A stretch of DNA of 36,342 nucleotides from Pelargonium cotyledonis (taxonomy: Eukaryota > Streptophyta > Magnoliopsida > Geraniales > Geraniaceae). How positions within the stretch are numbered: the stretch's first letter is position 1; every line of letters starts with the position of its first letter. The stretch lies in NCBI GenBank assembly GCA_036897625.1, contig JAYMTA010000169.1, positions 1 through 36,342 on the forward strand. Direction: 5' to 3'. This document shows positions 21,719-32,265 of this stretch, one piece after another. The position numbers and the translations under genes were made by a program. The notes beneath the pieces were generated by a model. The model made no database searches. It was not told where the DNA came from and worked only from the letters and a program-made list of their open reading frames with translations.

Positions 21719-22200
21719 CCAAGAATCAACGAATCAGCTACACAGATTATAAAAAAGGAACAAAAACTTAGCTCCAGATCGAACAATAATAAGGACAAAG
21801 GACTCAAATTTCCATAAATCTAAGAAACCCTAGACCGTTAATAACTGAAACTGAAACTCGCAAACAACGAAAACACATAAATTAGCTGAAACGAATACAC
21901 GAAACTTAGATTCTTACCAGTAAAACGAACTCTCAACGGTCAATTCCAATCACAATTGAGAATTTCAAGCTCGCAGATCAAGAAGATCGAACTGTGCAAT
22001 GCGGATCGCAACGAACACGAGTGAGAAGAAAAGGAATCGAGGGTTAGGAGGTGAGAGAGATTGACGAAAAAGGAGGGAAATTGGGAATTCAAAAATCGAT
22101 AAACCCTGCGAAAACCCGAGGATGGATCAAAGAAAATACGAGACAATGAAAATTTCGAGCAATAGCGAGAAAGGCCGATTGGGTCCTAAGTCCTTCGAAG
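21625..22200 (-). promoter_or_regulatory. Spliced 5' leader of TAF8
   Basis: The first leader exon, from roughly 22200 to 21918, ends in ACTG|GTAAGA. The intron runs 21917-21738, with a long pyrimidine run before GTGTAG. The second leader exon is 21737-21625. Boundaries come from splice consensus, and the transcription start is a guess. Confidence 0.5.
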
Positions 22201-22363
22201 GTGCTTGTTTTTTTATAGAGCCAACGGTAGAGAAAAGTTATGCACATCCACGCGCTTAGGGCTTGTTGGTTGATCACGCGGGTGATCTTGCCACGTGGCC
22301 AATCTCAGCCGTTCTTTGAGCCTCGCACAAAACGGCGGCGTTTCGACACTTCCGAGGCAGGTA
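22150..22363. promoter_or_regulatory. Bidirectional promoter of TAF8 (-) and the 115-aa protein (+), with a G-box
   Basis: The two start codons are 740 bp apart, and most of that is TAF8 leader, so the shared promoter is narrow. It contains a CACGTG G-box at about 22292 (GCCACGTGGCC, itself palindromic) and a second GATCACGCGGGTGATC palindrome near 22272. On the minus strand a TATAAAAAAACA string lies at about 22217-22206. Confidence 0.5.
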
Positions 22364-23936
22364 ATGCTCTGGAGAATCGAGAACGAAACATTTCTGCGAA
22401 AGAGAGGAGCATTAATGGACAAGTACTTCGGAAATGCGTACAGAGGTGATCCCGGAGTTCCACACTCCGGTGGCCGGAGATTTGTAACAATTTGGTCTGG
22501 ATCGGTCGGATTCTCATTTTGTTGTATTTTCAACCCCTACTTCCGGCAAGTGGCCACTGAATTCAGGTACGCTCCCTTTACTGTTTTGTTTTCGATTTTC
22601 GAGTTTTCAATTATCCGGCGATTTTGGTTCTGTATAATTTGTCTCTGTGTTTAATTTTCCAGCTGAGGTTTGTGTTGTTGCTACTATGTCTGATTGTGAA
22701 ATTAGCTTGATTGTATAAACCCTAATTACTGATCACGATTTGTTTCTAGGCTGCTTCAAAATGTTCCCTTTGTATTTATTTTGTGCCATAGTGTTTTTTT
22801 TTTTTTAATTTGATTTTTGTTTCAATTTAGTGCCCTTCATATCCAAGTTGGACCCAATTGGTCTCCAATTTAGTTCCTTTAGTGTCTGTTTGGTGCCAAA
22901 TTGGTACCCAATTAAGCGCATGTCATGGTGACTGATTTGAAGCATAATGGTTTGGACTTGTGAGGCGTAAAGAGACTAGTGATCCTGTGAGGAGAAACCG
23001 ATGGGAAGGGGTAGGAGTAAGGAAAGACGGTAGATAGTACTTGTCTTAACTAAGGAGATGACATTAGATATGATAGAGTGGAGGATTCATGTAGCCGACT
23101 CTGTCATAGCTAGCGAAATGATACTATATTGAACAGCAACAAATCATTTTCCCAAACTAATGGGGATCGCTACTTGAGTCATATAGCAAAGTATTCAAGT
23201 TCCTCCGCTCATTTTTTTATTCTCCATTTCATGGTATGTTGCATCATATTCTCTGTTAAGTTATGCATTACCACGTCTTTCCCTGTAGTTTCTTTCATTG
23301 ATAAATTGAGTCATTAACCTCCTTACGCTGCGCATGTTCATAATAGTGTTAGGGTCATTAACCTCCTTACGCTGCACGTGTTTATACCATATAAAATAGT
23401 TTTTATCTCAAACTTTTAAATCATCGTATAACATTCGAAGTCCATCACTTAGTAAAAACAACAGGAGTTTCTTTCCACCTTATTTGAGCTTTGTCTCCTA
23501 AGTTTATTCTTCCTCCATCTTCATTTCATGGCTCTTTCTTACTGTATGGACTCCACATGGATCATATTCAAAATTAGTTTACTACATATACCCTTTCATT
23601 CCGTCATAAATTGAAATCCGCACATCCAAGTTCTTGAACTACTTTATTATGCAGTGAGTTTGACCGAGAAGTATTACATGAGAACCACTTAATGCGCAAG
23701 GCTAAGAAGGAGGGAAAACCATACGAGTCCCGGGTAAGTGGTTTAGAGAAAATAAGTTAAATGCACGAGTATTGGCAAAAAAAAAAAAATTAAATGCATG
23801 GGTACGGACAACGTACATTGCGTGTCCTTACTTTCGATTATTTTCTCATTAAATATTTTTTCAATTGCAGTGGAATTCATTGCCCCAGTATTACAGGGAG
23901 AATTTTTATCTTCAAGCCCCTATTTACTTCCCTTAG
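22364..23936 (+). CDS. 115-aa single-pass membrane protein, possibly complex I ESSS/NDUFB11-like
   Basis: Exons 22364-22566, 23655-23733 and 23871-23936 sum to 348 nt (115 aa, TAG), with GT-AG introns. The N-terminus is charged (MLWRIENETFLRKRGALMDK) and is followed by YFGNAYRGDPGVPHS. One hydrophobic segment spans about aa 39-60 (RFVTIWSGSVGFSFCCIFNP). A basic/acidic tail (EFDREVLHENHLMRKAKKEG) follows, and the protein ends APIYFP. This layout, with an N-terminal matrix-like part, one helix, then an RExxxLxxxxKxxGKPYES segment, recalls the small complex I subunit ESSS/NDUFB11. I do not recognise the family with certainty. The ATG at 22364 is the only reasonable start, since upstream in-frame codons offer only a GTG. 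Confidence 0.75.
23312..23372. repeat. Tandem duplication, 40-bp period, in an intron
   Basis: The string TCATTAACCTCCTTACGCTG occurs twice (about 23312 and 23352), followed by CGCATGTT and CACGTGTT respectively. It lies in the first intron of the 115-aa protein gene. Confidence 0.8.
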
Positions 23937-25568
23937 TGTGTTCCTTTGAATAGGTGAATTCTGCGCTTGTACTGTTAAAGAACTCAGCGAGCTATGACTT
24001 TGTAAACTGAAATATATAGCCTATGCCTTCTTCCTTTCTCTCGTGTCCTTGATGTGAAGACTATTATTGAGTTCATGATGTTGGGTGATATATATGCTTA
24101 TTACTGATTTTAATACTCCCTCCGTTCCAGAATGAGTACTCTTATCTGCTTAGAAAGTTAGTTATATATGAATTACCAATATTAATCTTATAACGAGTCA
24201 ATTAATATTTCTTGAGTTTGTTACAACACATGTCCATGAAGTACCGTCATCCCATCATTTTGCTAGAGTTAATTGTCAATGTTGTTCATTGTTTTGGTGA
24301 TTATTGTTCCTAATCAAGTTGGAGATTAATGGCATTATTATTCCAATTGGGGATGAAAAATTGGTCAATTCATTTCAGATTCTAAAATAGTATCTTATTT
24401 GCAGCACAGCGTATGATTTTGCATCATTGTCCTTCAAATTATGAAGTTGGGTAATATTATAAAAGAGAAGATTGGTGCATGTGTTGTTGGGGCATGTGAT
24501 TTGCATATGATTTTTCTGGCATACGTTTACTGGTAAACTTTATATGCAATTATCGGCTGTTATACATTTATGAGTGCAAAAGTTAACCCGCAAAATGTTA
24601 TTTGACAAATATATAGAGAAAAAGAAGATTGTACAGTATTAGTGGTTATCTAAACTATTTGTACATTACATTATTCCAAGAGAAGTGCAATGACCTTTGT
24701 AGTTGGTGTGTGGCAGTTCAGATTCACTGTTTTTGCAACTGCTATTACCATACAAAGATTGGTCATGAGCACAAAACATCTAAAAGCAGGTGAACAATAT
24801 CGGAGCAAAGAGCGAAAAGCAAGACGAGAATGAAGAAAGCAAGAGAAATGCGAAACAGAAACACGAATAAGATGAAAGCAACCAGAGACTGGAAGAAGAA
24901 AAAAGTGGGAGACGTTTCTGAGATTATTAGCACCATCATACTTGTCTTTCTTTACTTTTTTTGTTGCTTCCGTAACTAGAAAATAAGATCATTTATATAT
25001 GGAGAGAACTGAGAGAAGGGGTTAGAAATTTAATATGGATTCTTCCCGAGGCTTCTACGAACAATCTAGTTAGTTTCTTGTTTCTGGAAATTTCGATCAG
25101 CCCAGCCCATTGAAACATAAGAGTTACAAGTGTTGGGACACAAGCTCACTTGGGCACTGCTGCTAGAGAGGGCAATTCGAATTATGGGTTGGGTCTTTTC
25201 GAGGGTTGAGTTGAAATGATTCAAGCCGATCTGAAAGGAGAGTTGGTCTGTTCGGGTTTCAGTTGACCGGTCAAGATTGAGTTGCACTCTAAAAAAATGT
25301 GAGTTTGCCAACTTGATCTGAAAATTGGTCGAGTTCAGTTTATGTGACCCGAACCAAAATACATGTTGGGTTTTGAAATAGAAAGGAGAAAAAGTTAAAT
25401 TCAACACTCAAATTCATCTCTATAAACAATCTTTTACAAATCAAAGATCTAAAGAGTCTTTGCCAAAAGGAGATTCTTGGACGACTTATTCACTTATTAT
25501 CAAGTCCATACTTTTCACTCTTCACACATTTTCAATACATACTATACATACACACATGCGTAACTAAT
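23937..25568. other. Intergenic region with decayed MITEs
   Basis: It begins with the 3' flank of the 115-aa protein gene and ends with that of the HIPP gene. It contains the Stowaway-like fragment at 24114-24231. A purine-rich GAAAGCAAGA-type stretch lies at about 24780-24910. A hAT-looking fragment near 25160-25350 has TAGAGAGGGCAATTCG at its left and many GGGTT / GACCCG words, but no matching right end. No gene was recognised. Confidence 0.4.
24114..24231. mobile_element. Truncated Stowaway-like MITE (copy 2)
   Basis: Starts with ACTCCCTCCGTTCCAGAATG, the canonical Stowaway end. Its body (AGTTAGTTATATATGAATTA … GAGTTTGTTACAACACATG) aligns with the element at 15357-15630. The distal end, including the second inverted terminus, is missing. 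Confidence 0.65.
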
Positions 25569-28500
25569 TTACATGATACGACAGGAATTAGGATTTTCAT
25601 CGCTAAAAATCTGATGATCCATGTACCTAATGTCAGGCTGACTCATGATATAGCCTCCACTCTCCCACATATTAGGAGGAGGAGGCGGTGGCGGGGGTGG
25701 CAGTAGGTACCAGTTGTTGACCACTTTGACTTTGACTTCGATCACATCACCTCCAGCACCAGTGGCTTCGATCTTTTGTCTCATCGGCCCTATATTTTTA
25801 TTGTTGGTGATCAAGCTGAGCATCTGATCAGAAGTTAAATAAGAACGTTGAATGTAAGTACTCAACAATCTTTCATGATCACCATTGTTATTACTCATAT
25901 TTGTGGTTCTTTGAGCATCTTTGTAGGGCACAATCAACCCTAGGTCTTTCTCATTGATCTCCTTGTTGTCTTTGATGTTGGTGCTTCCCAAATCTTGGAC
26001 ATTCATTGACATTAATGTGCCCCTGAGCTTTACTACATTTTTTGCTCCATCTATGCTCATTGAGTCAACTCCTGCATCCATTTCATCGGTTAGTTATGGA
26101 CAAAATAATTTGTTTTTAAAGTAAAATTATCTTTAATAGATGCGAAAACAACTTATAACGTTTCACAAGTACACAAATAAATGCAGAAGTAGAAATTCAG
26201 TTCTGAATGAACTGACTCTCTATACTTTACCATTGACACACAAAAGTTTGTGCATTTATTTTACATTGATTTGTGTGTCTAAGTCCTACCGCATCATTTA
26301 CATATGTTGTAATTATGAATACGATAATGAATCGAGTGATCCAATTTTTTTTATAATGATATTTATGTTTTGATTTAGTTGCTCACTGGAAGCTAACAAA
26401 ATCTCACCATCAATCTTTATGATGACTTTTCCATTTTGCTGAGCTTTACCATTGCTTTCCTGATCACACCATAAATTAGTTAATCTATACATACATCCTA
26501 TAAAATATGGAACAAAAAACAGGTTTATAATGCGTATTAAAGCGTCACCTAATCAAATTTTTGGTTTTGACACATATTTTTACATAATTATAAAATTAAC
26601 TCAAATGTAGAATAAGGTAAGTAAATCATAATTAATAGGAAAGTGAAATTATAATAAAAGTTTAATTGTAGAAATTTAAATACATATACCATTATTACAA
26701 TTATTTTGATTTATTATATAAAATTATTCATTAATTAAACGTGTTTAGTAAAAATTTATCAATTATTAAATTAGTTAAAAATAATCGTGCATGGCACGGG
26801 TGTATAAACTAGTTAGAATTAAAAGCAACCAAAAAAAATTGAATATTCACTTACAAACCACAAATCAACCTGTCCAGTTATATTTTGGAAATGCTATAGC
26901 TTAATATTTGAATTTATATTAGACACAAAATAGAATATTCCAATTATTTGAGTTTTGATACATTATTTTATTTCACAAACACCACAAATTTCAAGAACCC
27001 AGACTGAGTCATTGACACACCACATTTGTATACATTGATTTTTAATTATAAATATCTCTACTTATAAAATATTTTGAATATAGTTTATATTTTAACAAGG
27101 GTTAGTTAAGAATGTACCTTAAGTTCCTGAACTTTAGGTTTGTGATCCTCAACTACCTTCACATCTGTCTTCTCCAAATTGTTGTGCATTTTCTTATCAC
27201 CATTTTCAGTAGCATCAACCATAGTCTGGAAATCAAAGAATAAAAGTGCTAAATATTGATCATCAAAAATATAAAATATAGTTTAGTTTTCAACTTGAAG
27301 TTTCGGGTTATGTATTGAACAATAAAAGAATTTTTCACGTGAGTTTGCATCCTACGTGAGTTTGTGCATTTGTTTCATGAGATCATACGGTCGAATTTTA
27401 TGGTCAGATCAAACACAATTTAGAGTAAGACATCGGTCCAAAACTGGACCGGGACAGAATTTCCCTTTACAATAGAGATCGAATATTATCATAGTCGGTC
27501 AAAGGACCGAACTGGATCAAACGTACATGAAACAAATGGATCGGTTCTAGTACGGTCCGGTCCATTTTCTTCACCCCGATCGATCCAAGCATTCCCCAAC
27601 GTACCTCTATTATTTGTGAGGGCTTATTGTTAGTATGTGGGTAGAGAAGCACAACATGGGTCTTGAACATGCGCTCTAACAAGGCTCGCATCTCCTCGGG
27701 CGCAATTTTTCCAAACACCATCAGTTTGTTCGTTCCAATATCCGCATTTACACCCTTTACACCTATTCATAATTTCACATCGTTTAGATCATACACTACT
27801 TTGTAATGAAACGATACTTCATGAATTAAATTTGATCATTTTTTCAACATTAATAATAATATTAAATAAAAAGTTTTAAGTGCCCGTACAACAAATAATT
27901 GTTACCTTCTAAACTGTGAACAGCTTTCTTGACTTTCTTGGTACAGCCCTCACAGTGCAGGTTAATCTTGAAAACCGCAGTGACCATGCGCTGCTGTTGC
28001 TGCAGCTCTTTGTTAATGATTTCACCCTTCACCTGTGACAAAAATGAATTTATGTGTAAATCCCAAAAAATCCGAGTTCCGGTTAGTTTTTGGCTTAAAA
28101 TAAAGTCATCAAAAAATCACGGATATATCAGTTTGCTGCGCTCTCACAAATTTTTTGAGTTTGTATGAGTGAATTTTTTATATAGGGACAACATTTTATT
28201 GATTTGGCTAATGATAAGTCAAAATTTATTATACATATACCTGTTCCAACTTCTTCTCGGACTTTTTGTCAAACTTGATATCATCGTTGCCAGTTATAAC
28301 ACTATCGACAATATCTATTTTGGGCCGAAAACTAAAAAGCTCCGCCTTATTCCTCGTCATTTGCTCTATTGTTTCTTGCACTTTGGCTAGCTCCAGTTTT
28401 CCGGTCACCGTTATCATGTCCTTGCCCGGATACTCGGCTCTGATCACATCCTCAACGCCTTCGAAAAAGAACACGAACAATAAACAATGAACGGTCGAAT

Positions 28501-28921
28501 TCCCTACTGCATCAACGGGTGAAACAAAGCATAAACACATACCACTTAAATTGCGAATTGATTTCTTGAGCTTCAAGGCACAACCATCACATTTGCAAGG
28601 CATGGTAATCTTGAAAACAGCAGTCTTCAACGGAGGGTTAAGGCCGCCGCCGGAGTCACTAAAATTGCCGGCGGCAACCTTGTTCTTCCCTGCAGGATTC
28701 TCATCCCATAATTTGTTTTGTGCCTCTTTTTTCTGATACAACAAAATTAGTATGTATAAATATATATTGAAAATTTGTTAATTTGTACAAAAATAATTAA
28801 TGATCATCACCTTGGTAGTTTTATTTTCTTGATCATCAATCACAGCAACATTGTTGGGAGATTCTTCATGAGCTGACTCTGTCTTCTCCGAAAGACTAAA
28901 CTCTCTACAACGTATGACCAT
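25569..28921 (-). CDS. Heavy metal-associated isoprenylated plant protein (two HMA domains plus a relic third)
   Basis: HIPPs bind metal ions through HMA domains and attach to membranes by a C-terminal prenyl group. Exons: 28921-28811, 28732-28543, 28458-28241, 28032-27906, 27762-27605, 27225-27118, 26459-26408 and 26071-25569 (1467 nt, 488 aa, TAA). HMA1 is about aa 74-142 (AVFKITMPCKCDGCALKLKK; C85/C88). HMA2 is about 190-258 (AVFKINLHCEGCTKKVKKAV; C200/C203). Both are cut by a phase-1 intron right before G-V. A third unit (about 315-345, KVIIKID | GVDSMSIDGAKNVVKLRG) has the same intron position but lacks the CxxC loop and first helix. The C-terminal part is Asn/Lys-rich and carries nine prolines in a row. 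It ends SCRIM, a CaaX box; a final Met favours farnesylation. Which metal it binds cannot be told. Confidence 0.92.
27421..27578. mobile_element. GGTCC-rich hAT-like MITE remnant in a HIPP intron
   Basis: Between HIPP exons 5 and 6. The left part reads AGAGTAAGACATCGGTCC. The right end, reverse-complemented, begins GGGGTGAAGAAAATGGACCG. The interior repeats GGTCC/GGACC/CGGTC words. Inverted ends are weak and no target duplication was seen, so this is a remnant at best. Confidence 0.4.
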
Positions 28922-30160
28922 TTTTAGTTTCCTTAATTTTCCAAAAACAAATCTTGAGACCTTTAAATATTGGAGAAAGCTGAGAATTCACTCGTTTCCT
29001 CTTGGAAAATTCTGCACAATAACGGTTAATTAAAAATATATAATTTTTAAGGTCTTGTCGTGTTGAGTCAGTGTGTGTAACTAGTCTTTGATTGAATTTC
29101 CTAGAACTTCTTGTTAATCATTAATTAATTATGTATTATATTACCAACATTGTCCTGCCAACAAAATTGATGGTTCATATTGGTGTTACGTGGTTGTTGC
29201 AGAAGTGATGATCAAATTTGTTTAAATTTAGCTACCAACAAAATCAAGTTTGGTCCTTGTTGTTTTTGTGCTGACGTGCCATTGATGTTTATTATATAGT
29301 AGCAATTATTATATTATTACGGTACATTCTAAAATATATAATTACAATCATCCACCCACGAAACATAGCAGAAATATCATGTAAACGTAACTTATTGATC
29401 CTCTTGTATATCATTTTATGAATAGACATTTGTTGCAGATTCTCTAATAAGAAGCGTTTATATTTTAGTAATTATACCAGCTCAGTAAAATTGGAAGAGA
29501 ATATATTGGGACGGTTTAAAAAATCTATCTCACCCAGTAACCCGTTTTAAAAACCCGTCTCATCCAATAACCCGTTAATTTGGCCCGCTCTCCACCCACA
29601 CAACTCAGCCAAGGGGCACTAAATCTGTGGTTGAATAAATAATGGTAGGGTAGGATCACAAGGGCGTCAACTCAGATTAAGCTGAAAACTTAGAACAATC
29701 TCTTATCAGTTGACCAACACGTTTTTTTGTGTATCCTCCTTATCATTTTGTATTTTGTAATTCAAGATAAATAACATAATCACAATTACTATAATATGGG
29801 TTTCATTTTCTTGGGCCTTGTGTTTTTCTGTATCTGGCAGCCCAACCCATTTGAGACATCCTTTTCTCATCAGTATATGGCTAATTATTGGGCCTAACTG
29901 GCTTTTGTATATCGGTTTAAAAGACAAACCCTTATTTTCAGTTAATTTTAGGCCCAAATATAGTTCAGTTTAAACACACTACAATTTTCAGTTGTGTCCA
30001 GACACATACACTTGTGTCCGGCAAAACCAAACACACCTTCAAGGCTTCAACCACTTTAGTGCCTCACTTGATCACAAGCCCACGTTACAAAGCCCAAAGC
30101 CCGGCTTCATGTAAATATATATACAGATAATAATGTATTTAAATTTAATATTTTCAAGAG
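28922..30160. other. Upstream region of the HIPP gene and gene-free spacer
   Basis: The HIPP promoter lies at its left (CTTTAAATATTGG near 28962 on the plus strand is AT-rich but not a clear TATA box). A tandem repeat sits at 29519-29580. The stretch about 29800-30110 is rich in GGGCC/GCCCA words typical of decayed plant repeats. No coding sequence was recognised. Confidence 0.4.
29519..29580. repeat. Imperfect tandem repeat, two units of about 30 bp
   Basis: AAAATCTATCTCACCCAGTA / ACCCGTTTT is followed by AAAACCCGTCTCATCCAATA / ACCCGTTAA. Both units share CTCAyCCArTAACCCGTT. Confidence 0.75.
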
Positions 30161-30164
30161 AAAA

Positions 30165-31075
30165 TTACATGTAGTTTATACTTTTTACGTTAATATATAA
30201 CTATTATCATTTTCCGTCTAAAATTTCATCCATTGTGATAAAATTACCAAAATACCACTCTAGTTAAAAAAAAATGAATCATGTCAAACATATCCTTAAC
30301 TTTAAATAATAATAAAAAAATAAAAATCGAACCTCTGCAACTCTCGTCTTGTTCATCTGCTCCGGCGACTCCACGACCTCGACGGCAACTAACAACCAGC
30401 GACCTCCGCGACCTCGACCTCATCCACGAGCACGGAGTGGATTCGAGCGAGAGTTCCGCCGTCGAGATTTGAGTGTGAGTTCCAGATCTCGCGTCCTCCG
30501 CTCGCCGTCGACGTCCACCGTTCAGATCTGGTCATCGAGGAAGATCAAGAGCCGGCCGTCGCCGTCTTCTACCCTTGCCGGAGTCTCGCCGGCGAGCTCA
30601 AATTGGTTTTCAGTGTTTTTTTAATAGGTTTAAATTAGTACGTATAATAATTTGATTGATTTAATAATTTCAAATGTAAAATTGGTTTAATCACTAAAAA
30701 TTGGTTTCATTAATTTGATTGGTTGGATTGTATGTTTTCCGCAAATTTGTGATGGTTCTGGCGATATCATGGCATTTCCGGTGATTTTATGATTTTTCTT
30801 ATGAGTTTTATCAGATTACGGCAACACTTTGAAATTTCCGGTGAAACTATGAATTTTCCGACGAAATATAATGAACATGTTCTTGATGAAAAAAAAGGTT
30901 AATATAGTGAATGGAATTTTTGAAATTTCAAAAAATTATTGGTCATGTGCTGGGCACATGAATGAAATTTTGAAATATTTTGTTAACTTTAACAAAAAAA
31001 ATGAACGAAAACTTAAATGGCATAGTACATAGATGACAATAATTACATACTAAAATTAAGAATAACGTATAATAA
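30165..31075. mobile_element. Possible non-autonomous DNA element carrying a GC-rich segment
   Basis: A GC- and CpG-rich block at about 30345-30605 (CTCCGGCGACTCC, GCCGTCGACGTCC, CTCGCCGGCGAGC) interrupts very AT-rich DNA. The flanks show inverted similarity: AAAATTTCATCCATTGTG at 30220-30237, against CACATGAATGAAATTTT at 30955-30971, whose complement is AAAATTTCATTCATGTG. TTTCCGGTGAwwwTATGA occurs twice at 30775-30855. Short ORFs in the block have no known family. The layout recalls elements that capture gene 5' ends (Pack-type), but boundaries and target duplications could not be fixed. Confidence 0.35.
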
Positions 31076-32200
31076 AATTAAAATGTACGATAGATATGTG
31101 TAATTTTTTTTATTGTTAAAATACATAATTTGCACAGATAATCAAGTCCATTACCAAATACAACAATTTGTAATTCCTTCTTGTAATGATTTGTTCAACA
31201 AGTCAAAACATTATCAACTAAAATCAAACTTCATCATTTTCGTCAACAATAGACTTTTGAATACCTCAAAACATGCAAACACCCTTTGATTTCATTACAA
31301 ATTATATATTATTGGATAAGTTGATTGATTATTACTATGGAAGAAAAGGCAAAAGAATTCAAACGTTCAAAGAAATGACCATTGACATTTTCAGGCAAAT
31401 ATTTGCTGCTACGACTACATATATTAATGTATTGACCGTTTCTTGCATAATCTATAGTTTTTGTGGGATCAAAATTTTATTTGTGACAAATGTTGAATTT
31501 AAAATCTAAGTCCAAAATTTGAATTTAGTAGGTATACACAAATTTTTTTTTATAGAAAGTATACACACATTTTTGGTTGTATTTAACGACACAAGTTAAT
31601 TGTTTATATGCGAGTCTCACATTTTTACCGATGAATTTCACACTTGCATAATTAGATTATTTTAAATTGGCAATTATTTTACGTTTAAGTATTTTTTTTC
31701 CTTCTTTAAATTTGGACTTGATGTGTGCGCAATCAAGCAACCCATATCGCAAGTAGGTATTTTTATTTCATACGTGCATGGTGGGTTCGACATGAGCGTA
31801 ATCAAGTGCATATATGTCTTTTAGATCGACTTTACGTGTGAATTTTTCATTCACTCATTGTATGCATGTCCAGCTGCTCGGTGACCACGTGAGAAGGTAA
31901 CAAAATTGGGCTAAGGACAAGTTGAAAATCGACTATAATATTACGTTAGTTTCTCATACTATACATATACTTTTTTTTTGATACGACCAATACTATATTA
32001 GTATGCTACAAATGATGACTAAAGCTTCTACTCTAAAAAGATCAATTATGGTATTAAAATTTTACTTTTTATATATATGGTTCATATACTTTATGTTTAT
32101 CTAATATGCGACTTTAATATACATTTCATTACAAATATTTAATTTCACGTGAAAAATTACTTGCATGATCTCAAGGCATGCAATAACGATGTGACCATCC

Positions 32201-32265
32201 ATAATGCATGTTATATACATATCATGCCATGCATGGCATGACATGTATATGTATATGTCATTATA
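32201..32265. repeat. Near-palindrome with a perfect 20-bp core containing an RY motif
   Basis: The core TCATGCCATGCATGGCATGA (32222-32241) equals its own reverse complement. It contains CATGCATG, the RY element recognised by LEC2/FUS3/ABI3-type B3 factors. Outer arms (ATAATG … ATACATAT) are also partly complementary, so the DNA could form a hairpin of about 60 bases. Confidence 0.75.

Noticed and set aside
22295-22363. N-terminal extension of the 115-aa protein from a GTG
   Set aside because: No ATG exists in the extension, the sequence looks like untranslated leader, and the ATG at 22364 starts a plausible family-like N-terminus.
25160-25350. Complete hAT element suggested by TAGAGAGGGCAATTCG
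   Set aside because: No matching inverted right end or 8-bp duplication was found, so it is mentioned only as a fragment in the intergenic entry.
29706-29957. 83-aa minus-strand ORF
   Set aside because: It is AT-rich with no recognisable motif and sits among GGGCC-type repeat debris.
30281-30624. Two overlapping plus-strand ORFs in the GC-rich island, rich in Arg, Pro and Ser
   Set aside because: The composition follows the GC-rich DNA itself, no domain is recognisable, and both frames are equally open, as expected for non-coding GC-rich sequence.
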